A stretch of 6,210 nucleotides of DNA, taken from positions 1 through 6,210 of the forward strand of contig DAIDTM010000169.1 of NCBI GenBank assembly GCA_027457205.1. The letters run 5' to 3'. The notes beneath the pieces are model-generated. The model was not told the DNA's origin and searched no databases. It saw only the letters and a list, made by a program, of their open reading frames with translations. Origin of the DNA: Anaerolineae bacterium. Its GTDB lineage: Bacteria; Chloroflexota; Anaerolineae; UBA4142. Positions within the stretch are counted from its first letter, which is position 1. Every line of letters begins with the position of its first letter. Made by a program: the position numbers and the translations under genes. Shown in pieces: positions 1-4,689 of this stretch.

Positions 1-937
1 GGCAGTCCGCTTTCACAAGTACGGAAGCGCGGAAGAGCTGGTGCTTGAGAACATTCCGCGCCCGGATAAACCTGGCGAGGGCCAAGTCCTCGTGCGCGTC
101 CACGCCGCGGGGGTTAATGGAATTGACACGGCGATACGCGCGGGTTATATGCACAATATGATGCCCATGTCGTTTCCCGCAACGCCGGGGGTCGAAATGG
201 CAGGCGTAATCGAAGACGTGGGACCGGGCGTGGACCATTTACAGAGCGGTCAGTCGGTCTACGGCAATCCACTCTTCGATATTGGTCGCGGCACGTATGC
301 CGAGTATATGCTCGCGAATGCCAGTACGGTTGTGCCGATGCCGAGCAATCTCGATTATGACCACGCGGCAACCGTGCTTCATGGCGCGCGCACCGCTTGG
401 ACCGGTCTTTTCGAATTAGGCGATTTGCAACCAGGACAGCGCGTTCTGATTCACGGCGCCGCCGGCGGCGTTGGCATCTACGCCGTGCAACTCGCGCACT
501 GGAAAGGCGCGCACGTCATTGCAACCACCTCAACCCACAACGTCGATTTTGTTAGCGCGCTGGGCGCGGACGAGGTGATCGATTATACTCAAACACGCTT
601 TGAGCATGTCGTGCATGATGTCGATCTGGTTTTCGACGGAGTGGGCGGAGAGACGATGGAGCGATCGTGGCACGTGCTCAAAAAAGGCGGGATGCTGGTT
701 TCCGCTATCGGTATGCCGTCACCAGAGATGGCAGCCCAGCATGGTGTGCGCTGTGCGACGATCGGGTTTTCCCAAGACCTGCCGAGCGTCCTCAAGCAAA
801 TCACCGCGTTGGTCGAAGCTGGAAAATTAAAACCATACGTCCGAAAAGTTTACACGATGGACCAAGCCGTCCACGCGCATTTGCACAGTGAGACGCGGCG
901 CGGGCGTGGGCGTATCGTCTTGCACATTGCCGACTGA
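1..937 (+). CDS. NAD(P)H:quinone oxidoreductase-like MDR protein, 5' end cut by window
   Basis: Medium-chain dehydrogenase/reductase of the zinc-free quinone oxidoreductase group, expected to be a cytosolic enzyme moving hydride from NAD(P)H to a quinone or enone; the real substrate cannot be read. The frame is open from base 2 and begins AVRFHKYGSAEEL, the usual start of this family after an initial Met-Lys/Arg, so only about two codons are missing. The GTG at base 41 would cut off the first beta strand and is not the real start. The GroES-like half contains HAAGVNGID and PATPGVEMAGVIEDVG. The Rossmann half has the dinucleotide motif AAGGVG (bases 458-475), then GADEVIDY and the DLVFDGVGG segment. 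No catalytic or structural zinc cysteines are seen. At about 313 residues it has normal family length. It is convergent with the MerR-type gene. Family call is firm; function within the family is open. Confidence 0.9.
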   Translation, partial: AVRFHKYGSAEELVLENIPRPDKPGEGQVLVRVHAAGVNGIDTAIRAGYMHNMMPMSFPATPGVEMAGVIEDVGPGVDHLQSGQSVYGNPLFDIGRGTYAEYMLANASTVVPMPSNLDYDHAATVLHGARTAWTGLFELGDLQPGQRVLIHGAAGGVGIYAVQLAHWKGAHVIATTSTHNVDFVSALGADEVIDYTQTRFEHVVHDVDLVFDGVGGETMERSWHVLKKGGMLVSAIGMPSPEMAAQHGVRCATIGFSQDLPSVLKQITALVEAGKLKPYVRKVYTMDQAVHAHLHSETRRGRGRIVLHIAD

Positions 938-964
938 TTGAACTCAAGCGGCAAATAAACACAA

Positions 965-999
965 GAGCGCGCAGGTTTTCATCTGCGCGCTCTTTTTTT
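965..999 (+). terminator. Intrinsic terminator of the oxidoreductase gene
   Basis: A perfect 10-bp stem (GAGCGCGCAG, 965-974, with CTGCGCGCTC, 983-992) closes an 8-nt loop and is followed directly by seven T (993-999). It lies 27 bp after the oxidoreductase stop. On the minus strand the same hairpin is followed only by a weak T-rich stretch (TTGTGTTT), so it may also help stop the convergent MerR-type transcript, less efficiently. Confidence 0.93.
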
Positions 1000-1021
1000 C
1001 GCCGGATTCGTCCAGAGGTTA

Positions 1022-1768
1022 TTATGTTTTGTCCGTGCAGTAAAACGTGATGGCGTCGCGGAAAAACTCAGGTAGTTTAGGATCGAGTTTGGCATAGTTC
1101 GCGCGAAAGTCCGGATCATCCACGTACAACTGCCCCAAGCCGCGCAGCCGTTCCACCGACGGCTCGTAGAAATAGCGCAGATGCTGATGCCACCGCGCGA
1201 CAATCTGCTGGACTGCCGGATTGTCGTACCCCTTGCCCATACTGGCAGCCAAGTCGCGGCGGATTTGCTCGCCTTCCGCGACGATCTGCTGCTTTTGCGC
1301 CGAAGAGTAGTTGCCCCAGCGCTTCATCGAGTCGTCGACTTCTGCGCTCCCGTATCGCCGCCGCGCTTCCTCGGCGTACTGCTTTTGCTTTTCCTCGTCG
1401 AACCCCTCGAACAGTTCCTTGTCGCTCATTCCCAATTCTCCTTTCAATCGTAGAATCGTCTTGTCCACCGTCTGCATGAGACCGGTGAGCCGCGCGGCTT
1501 TTTCCTCCAGCGTGACGCGATGCGTTTGCAGCGCGCGCAGTACGTCGAAATCCGGACGATCGATGATCGCCTTGATCTCGTCCAGCCGAAAATCCAATTC
1601 TCGGAAGAACAGGATTTGCTGGAGGCGCAGCAGCGCGTCCTCGTCGTAGTAACGATAGCCGTTCTCGCCGTATGCATCCGGCATGAGCAGCCCGATCTCA
1701 TCGTAGTAATGCAGTGTGCGCACGCTGACGCCCGCCAAGTCCGCAAGTTGTTTGACGGTGTATGCCAT
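1022..1768 (-). CDS. MerR family transcriptional regulator with TipAS drug-recognition domain
   Basis: A 248-residue DNA-binding regulator of the TipA/Mta/SkgA type. The N-terminal winged helix-turn-helix has the hallmark VSVRTLHYYDEIGLL (residues 14-28) and wing NGYRYY (36-41). A dimerisation helix spans about 75-112. The C-terminal region, about 120-245, matches the TipAS fold, including RWGNYS and the YFYEPS and LGQLYVDDPDF segments. In this family, TipAS binds hydrophobic or thiopeptide drugs and the protein activates its own promoter and sometimes exporters. The only Cys is residue 244; no metal-binding cysteine set is present, so metal sensing is unlikely. The ATG at 1768 has an SD (AGAGGA, 1776-1781) 7 nt upstream, and the HTH starts at residue 3, which fixes the start. 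The gene lies divergent to the DUF2283 gene and convergent to the oxidoreductase. The ligand is unknown and no exporter lies in the window. Confidence 0.93.
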   Translation of the reverse strand: MAYTVKQLADLAGVSVRTLHYYDEIGLLMPDAYGENGYRYYDEDALLRLQQILFFRELDFRLDEIKAIIDRPDFDVLRALQTHRVTLEEKAARLTGLMQTVDKTILRLKGELGMSDKELFEGFDEEKQKQYAEEARRRYGSAEVDDSMKRWGNYSSAQKQQIVAEGEQIRRDLAASMGKGYDNPAVQQIVARWHQHLRYFYEPSVERLRGLGQLYVDDPDFRANYAKLDPKLPEFFRDAITFYCTDKT

Positions 1769-1787
1769 ATCTCAATCCTCTGACGCC

Positions 1788-1818
1788 ATTATAAACTATG
1801 ACGCCGCGTCAATGTCAA
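1788..1818 (-). promoter_or_regulatory. MerR-type promoter with 19-bp spacer for the regulator gene
   Basis: Read on the minus strand, TTGACA (1813-1818) and TATAAT (1788-1793) are both perfect consensus hexamers, separated by 19 bp (1794-1812). A 19-20 bp spacer is the known hallmark of promoters that MerR-family proteins activate by distorting the DNA, so this points to autoregulation. A start about 7 nt after the -10 would fall near 1781, leaving a leader of only about 13 nt with the SD at its very 5' end. Confidence 0.85.
1795..1815. promoter_or_regulatory. Dyad operator inside the 19-bp spacer
   Basis: The core TGACGC-C-GCGTCA (1799-1811) is a perfect 6+1+6 palindrome. Allowing two mismatched pairs, the symmetry extends to 1795-1815 (ACTATGACGC / GCGTCAATGT). 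It sits between the -35 and -10 of the regulator promoter, exactly where MerR dimers bind. A further copy of the half-site TGACGCC lies at 1781-1787, just downstream of the -10 on the minus strand and 18 bp from the copy at 1799-1805. The regulator itself is the obvious candidate to bind it (inference). Confidence 0.75.
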
Positions 1819-1829
1819 GACCCAACATC

Positions 1830-1858
1830 TTGACCAACGCCGCATTCTCTTGTAGAAT
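1830..1858 (+). promoter_or_regulatory. Sigma70-type promoter for the DUF2283 gene
   Basis: TTGACC (1830-1835) and TAGAAT (1853-1858) are separated by 17 bp. The expected start near 1865 would give a leader of about 26 nt. Its -35 is back to back with that of the MerR-type promoter, 11 bp away, so the two polymerases or the bound regulator could interfere with each other. The spacer is normal, so it need not depend on MerR. Confidence 0.75.
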
Positions 1859-1890
1859 CAAACCAAGAATCAATTGAGGAGATTGCCACG

Positions 1891-2268
1891 ATGCAGTGGC
1901 TCAAAGACAAAGACGGGAACGCGTTTCGGGTCACGCAGGTTCCGCGCGGTCGTCGTGCAGACAATCCAAAAACGAATCAAGACGACCTTGACGACAGACA
2001 AGATAAAACGGGGAGAGATACTATGGGCAAAAGAAAAACCAACGCGCTGAGAATCTCATACGATAAAGCCGCAGATGTACTTTATCTAACGTTTGGCGCA
2101 CCCAAGACAGGAATCGACGAAGAAATCAAGCCCGGTATCTTTGTTCGACTCGATTCACGGACGCGGCGGGCGATTGGAATGACGATCATCGATTTTGAGA
2201 AACGGTTTTCCCGCCCCGTTGCCGACAGCGTTCCCATCGATCTCGCACGATTTCTGGTTCCAGCATAA
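1891..2268 (+). CDS. DUF2283 family protein with N-terminal extension
   Basis: A 125-residue protein. Residues about 54-105 match the DUF2283 family: ISYDKAADVLYLTFG, then an acidic turn, GIFVRLD and IGMTIIDFEKRF. This is a small beta-rich domain of unknown function. DUF2283 genes are often found next to DUF4258 genes as possible toxin-antitoxin pairs, but no DUF4258 partner is seen here. The first 44 residues are highly charged and probably disordered after an opening MQWLKDKDGNAFRV. The ATG at 1891 was chosen for its SD (GAGGAGA, 1876-1882, 8 nt spacing) and the promoter just upstream. A second in-frame ATG at 2023 also has a good SD and would give an 81-residue protein, the usual DUF2283 size. 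There are no membrane segments. Function unknown. Confidence 0.82.
   Translation: MQWLKDKDGNAFRVTQVPRGRRADNPKTNQDDLDDRQDKTGRDTMGKRKTNALRISYDKAADVLYLTFGAPKTGIDEEIKPGIFVRLDSRTRRAIGMTIIDFEKRFSRPVADSVPIDLARFLVPA
2010..2025 (+). promoter_or_regulatory. Internal SD and alternative start of the DUF2283 gene
   Basis: GGGGAG (2010-2015) lies 7 nt before an in-frame ATG (2023-2025, codon 45). Translation from here gives an 81-residue protein starting MGKRKTNALRISYDK that keeps the whole DUF2283 domain. It may be the real start or a second one. Confidence 0.5.
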
Positions 2269-2286
2269 CACGCCATCTACAACAAC

Positions 2287-2320
2287 AAAACACCCCGCTC
2301 GCGCGAGGTGTTTTTCTTTT
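2287..2320 (+). terminator. Intrinsic terminator after the DUF2283 gene, probably bidirectional
   Basis: An 8-bp stem (AAAACACC, 2287-2294, with GGTGTTTT, 2307-2314) continues after one C-A mismatch with 3 bp more (CGC/GCG) and a TCGC loop. The T-rich tract TTTTTCTTTT runs through 2311-2320. On the other strand the stem ends in TTTTGTTGTTG, so it can also serve the convergent thiolase-DUF35 operon, whose last codon is only 18 bp away. Confidence 0.88.
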
Positions 2321-2337
2321 CCGCGTTCATCCGCGTC

Positions 2338-2904
2338 CTATTCCTCTCTCGCCTCCGCCGGCACAAAGTACACGTCCGTCGGCTTCAACTTGCTGTTTCG
2401 CAGATACCGCGCCTTGACCTTCATTCCGATCCAGTCCAGCGACGCCTTGGTGGGGTCCAAGCCGAGCAAGCGCGTGAGGAACAGGGTGTTCGCGCCTTCA
2501 AACTCGATCAGCGCAAGCACGTACGGCGTCTCCGGCAAAAACTCTTCGCTGCCAAAATGGCAGACGGTGAACGCATGCACCTTGCCCTCGTCCGGAAGAC
2601 GCACCCACTCGGTCTCGTTGCCGGTGTACATATCCGCGCCGCGCGGCGTCGCGTAGGTGTAACCGGTCTTAGGATCGCGGTTGCCGAGAAAGACGTGGTT
2701 CGTCAGCCCTGCAAAGAACGGCGAGTCTTGTGCGTACGAGTGCAGGTACTCGACGTGGTACGGCTGCCGCTTGACGATTGGCGTCATCTCCTTCAATTGC
2801 TTGAGCGATTCCTTGTCCAGTTTCTTCGGAAACGGAAGGTTGAAAACAATCGTCCCGTCCAGATTTTCCTCGCGCTTGGTTTCGTTGTTATTTTTGTTTG
2901 GCAT
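2338..2904 (-). CDS. DUF35 / OB-fold acyl-CoA-associated protein lacking the zinc ribbon cysteines
   Basis: A 188-residue protein, second gene of the operon after the thiolase. The C-terminal half (about 98-170) fits the DUF35 OB fold: EWVRLPDEGKVHAFTVCHFG, then PYVLALIEFEGANTLFLTRL and a MKVKARYL strand. In this family the protein binds a thiolase-type partner and helps hold or pass on the acyl-CoA, as in archaeal thiolase/HMG-CoA synthase, BbsA and ChsH2. The rubredoxin-like ribbon that should precede the OB fold, with two CxxC pairs, aligns with residues about 70-97 (NHVFLGNRDPKTG through DMYTGNE) and contains no Cys. The only Cys, 115, is within the OB fold. The first 60 residues are a charged extension. 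The ATG at 2904 has an SD (GAGGA, 2909-2913) 4 nt upstream. The frame is intact, so the loss is by substitution, not frameshift. Confidence 0.85.
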   Translation of the reverse strand: MPNKNNNETKREENLDGTIVFNLPFPKKLDKESLKQLKEMTPIVKRQPYHVEYLHSYAQDSPFFAGLTNHVFLGNRDPKTGYTYATPRGADMYTGNETEWVRLPDEGKVHAFTVCHFGSEEFLPETPYVLALIEFEGANTLFLTRLLGLDPTKASLDWIGMKVKARYLRNSKLKPTDVYFVPAEAREE

Positions 2905-2919
2905 GATTTCCTCATTTCA

Positions 2920-2989
2920 TGACGGATGACCGATGGCCGCGTGCGAATAATCGACTCGGTCGTCCGTCCTCCGTCTTCGGTCGCCGTCA
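2920..2989. repeat. Inverted arrays of degenerate 7-bp repeats between thiolase and DUF35 genes
   Basis: On the minus strand five 7-bp units run through 2989-2955: TGACGGC, GACCGAA, GACGGAG, GACGGAC, GACCGAG. Facing them on the plus strand are TGACGGA, TGACCGA and TGGCCGC (2920-2940). The ends pair as an imperfect hairpin: TGACGG (2920-2925) with CCGTCA (2984-2989), and GACCGA (2928-2933) with TCGGTC (2977-2982). The thiolase TGA stop is the first three bases of the array and the DUF35 SD follows 6 bp after the other end. It nearly fills the 82-bp gap. It could tune the ratio of the two proteins, shield mRNA ends, or be a small mobile repeat. Confidence 0.7.
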
Positions 2990-4348
2990 TTTTTCCTTCT
3001 CCAGAATGCTCACGGTGACGTAGGTGCCGGTGCCGGCGTGGCTGTGAATCGCGCCGCGCTGGGCGTTCTTGATCTGCAGCTTGTCGTCCTTGAAATGCTT
3101 CTTGATCGTGCCCTGCAATTGCCAGATCGCGAACACCGCCTGCATCAAGCCGGTCGCGCCGACCGGATGCCCACACGCGATCAACCCGCCCGACGGATTC
3201 ACCGGGCAGATCGGCTTGTCCTTCAACTTCAATCCGTAATCAATGCCGGGCATGAACGCCTTGCCGGACGCCGCGAAGGGTCCGCCTTCGCCGTATCGGC
3301 ACAAGCCCATATCCTCGTACGTCTGAATCTCGCTCGACGTGTAGGCGTCGTGCAGCTCGATGAAATCGATTTCCTTCAGCGGGTCGGTGATGCCCGCCAT
3401 CTTGTACGCCTGCTTGCCGCCCATTCTGCCCGCGCGGAACGAGTGGACGCCCGGATAACGGAACCCCTTGCTCCACAATTTCTTGTAATACGCCTGCGTT
3501 TCTTTGCTGTCGATTTCGTGCGGCAGCGCGTACGATTTCATGAATTTGTCGTACGAATCGTGTGGTCGGTCCGACATACGCATTGCGTCCGTGCCGCGCC
3601 CGATGCCCGTCACCTTGACGCGCGGCAAGCGGCGACCGGATGCCTTTTCCAATTTCGCCAGCCCGTCCTCGCTGCATAGAATCGTCGCCGCCGCGCCGTC
3701 GCTCATCACGCAAATGTCGAGGCGTGTGAGAGGCCACGCAACCATTGGCGAGTTGCGGACATCTTTGATCGATAACCGCTGGTGCTTTTGCGCGTACGGA
3801 TTATGGAACGCGTTCATGTAATTCTTGACCGAGACGTGCGCCAGCTGTTCGACCGTCGTGCCAAATTCTTTCATGTGGCGCGTGACCATCATCGCGTAAT
3901 AGCCGGAGTAAAAGCCGCCGACCGGGTAATCGAAACTCACGTCACTCGCGAGCGCGATGAACTCGTTGCCTTTCCATGTCTCGACGTGCGACATCGTCTC
4001 AAAGCCGTACGCGACGCACACGTCCATATAGCCGGACGATACGGCTTTCCATGCCTCCTGGAAACAAATACCGCCGGTCGCGCCGCCGCCTTCCACGCGG
4101 TGTCCGGGCTTGGGACACAAGCCGAGATAGTCCTGCGCCATAATGCCCGCCATCAACTGGCGGCTAAAGTGGTCGGAGAAATACGACGCCACCGACCCAT
4201 CCACGATCTCGGTGAACTGCTTGAAATCCAATCCGATGTCGTTGATGGCGTAATCGTACGCCTCTTTGATGACGGCTTGGAACGATTTGTCCGGACGCGC
4301 TTTGGCAAATTTGGAAACGCCGCCGGACACGGCATAGACTGGTCTCAT
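2987..4348 (-). CDS. Thiolase-fold acyl-CoA enzyme (SCP2-thiolase type) without the nucleophilic Cys
   Basis: A 453-residue member of the thiolase superfamily nearest the SCP2/acetyl-CoA acetyltransferase type that partners DUF35 proteins. Thiolases join or split acyl-CoA chains by a Claisen reaction. The N-terminal half has the SDGAAATILCSEDG segment (216-229). The C-terminal half has ELHDAYTSSE (331-340), NPSGGLIACGHPVGATG (384-400, with the conserved His394) and a final loop HSHAGTGTYVTVSIL (435-449). At the nucleophile loop, where relatives read NACASG, the sequence is GGGATG (87-92): Cys89 is Gly. The nearest Cys is 95. There is no transmembrane or lipid-transfer domain. The ATG at 4348 is fixed by an SD (AAGGAGGG, 4356-4363) 7 nt upstream. 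It is the first gene of an operon with the DUF35 gene. Possible roles: thiolase with another catalytic residue, a retro-aldolase like Ltp2, or a non-catalytic partner. Confidence 0.9.
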   Translation of the reverse strand: MRPVYAVSGGVSKFAKARPDKSFQAVIKEAYDYAINDIGLDFKQFTEIVDGSVASYFSDHFSRQLMAGIMAQDYLGLCPKPGHRVEGGGATGGICFQEAWKAVSSGYMDVCVAYGFETMSHVETWKGNEFIALASDVSFDYPVGGFYSGYYAMMVTRHMKEFGTTVEQLAHVSVKNYMNAFHNPYAQKHQRLSIKDVRNSPMVAWPLTRLDICVMSDGAAATILCSEDGLAKLEKASGRRLPRVKVTGIGRGTDAMRMSDRPHDSYDKFMKSYALPHEIDSKETQAYYKKLWSKGFRYPGVHSFRAGRMGGKQAYKMAGITDPLKEIDFIELHDAYTSSEIQTYEDMGLCRYGEGGPFAASGKAFMPGIDYGLKLKDKPICPVNPSGGLIACGHPVGATGLMQAVFAIWQLQGTIKKHFKDDKLQIKNAQRGAIHSHAGTGTYVTVSILEKEK

Positions 4349-4411
4349 TCCGATTCCCTCCTTGGATTCGAGATGATGTTGCGCGCGAGTCCCACGCTAC
4401 GAGTCGCTTTT

Positions 4412-4440
4412 AGTATATCGCGGTTAGGACGATATGACAA
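4412..4440 (-). promoter_or_regulatory. Promoter of the thiolase-DUF35 operon
   Basis: On the minus strand TTGTCA (4435-4440) and TATACT (4412-4417) are separated by 17 bp. The expected start near 4405 would give a leader of about 57 nt before the ATG at 4348. Confidence 0.7.
4415..4435. repeat. Inverted repeat across the thiolase promoter spacer, possible operator
   Basis: ATATCG (4415-4420) and CGATAT (4430-4435) form a perfect 6-bp dyad around a 9-bp centre. It spans the spacer and touches both hexamers, where a bound repressor would block polymerase. The arms are short, so chance is possible; no regulator is identified. Confidence 0.4.
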
Positions 4441-4529
4441 ATCGAGGACGACGCATCGCCTCACCGATCCGGCGACTGTCTATCCGCAAATGCCCGCCAC
4501 AGGACTGGGGTCACAGGAGTTAAGAACTA
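4441..4529. other. Divergent intergenic core between thiolase and PAS gene promoters
   Basis: This is the middle of a 341-bp stretch without a gene (4349-4689). It lies between the two outward -35 elements. I see a small imperfect dyad (GAGG, one A bulge, CGA, loop CGCA, TCG, CCTC; 4444-4462) and a 7-bp direct repeat CACAGGA at 4498-4504 and 4512-4518, 14 bp apart. The repeat falls roughly 45-70 bp upstream of the expected PAS gene transcription start, where activators often bind. No reading frame here looks like a gene. Confidence 0.4.
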
Positions 4530-4558
4530 TTGACCAAACGTTAACCTGACGGTAGAAT
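4530..4558 (+). promoter_or_regulatory. Sigma70-type promoter for the PAS-domain gene
   Basis: TTGACC (4530-4535) and TAGAAT (4553-4558) are separated by 17 bp, the same hexamers and spacing as the DUF2283 promoter. The expected start near 4565 would give a leader of about 125 nt. The 8-mer CAAACGTT occurs twice around the -10, at 4535-4542 and 4570-4577. Confidence 0.75.
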
Positions 4559-4612
4559 ATGATCAAGTTCAAACGTTCTTCCCACTTGGAAATCGATGAC
4601 AATCAAAAGCGC

Positions 4613-4679
4613 AGACCCGACGGAGATCGAGTTTCCCGCCGGGTCTTGTCGATTGCATCGCAAGACCGCACGGTCGGGT
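4613..4679 (+). promoter_or_regulatory. Structured 5' leader with competing helices upstream of the PAS gene
   Basis: Four segments can pair in exclusive ways. Segment A (AGACCCG, 4613-4619) pairs with B (CGGGTCT, 4640-4646), extended by CGG/CCG. B alternatively pairs with C: GGTCTTG (4642-4648) with CAAGACC (4661-4667), continued by CGAT/ATCG around a TGC loop, 11 bp with one bulge. When B pairs with C, A is free to pair with D: ACCCGAC (4615-4621) with GTCGGGT (4673-4679), enclosing the B-C hairpin and ending just before the SD. There is no T-tract, so any control would act on translation or RNA stability. It matches no riboswitch class I recognise. A role is inference. Confidence 0.45.
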
Positions 4680-4689
4680 GAAGAAGGAT

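Noticed and set aside
41..43. GTG at base 41 as the oxidoreductase start
   Set aside because: The frame remains open to base 2 and encodes the conserved first strand of the family, so the real start is just outside the window.
2308..2922. 204-codon open frame on the plus strand over the DUF35 gene
   Set aside because: It starts inside the DUF2283 terminator and is antisense to the DUF35 gene, which has a recognisable domain and an SD.
2920..2989. The heptamer tract as a CRISPR array or intrinsic terminator
   Set aside because: Units are only 7 bp with no spacers, and no T-tract follows the hairpin.
3038..3679. 213-codon open frame on the plus strand inside the thiolase gene
   Set aside because: Antisense shadow with an Arg-rich composition; the thiolase frame carries the conserved motifs.
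2338..4348. Thiolase and DUF35 genes as decaying pseudogenes
   Set aside because: Both frames are intact at normal length, with SDs, a promoter and other conserved motifs kept; only specific residues are changed.
3782..4549. 255-codon open frame on the plus strand across the thiolase start and intergenic region
   Set aside because: It is antisense to the thiolase, rich in Arg/His, with no family match, and it runs through the promoters of both neighbouring genes.
4613..4679. The leader hairpins as a cyclic di-GMP (GEMM) riboswitch or a terminator/attenuator
   Set aside because: The conserved GEMM core motifs are absent and there is no T-tract after any of the helices.
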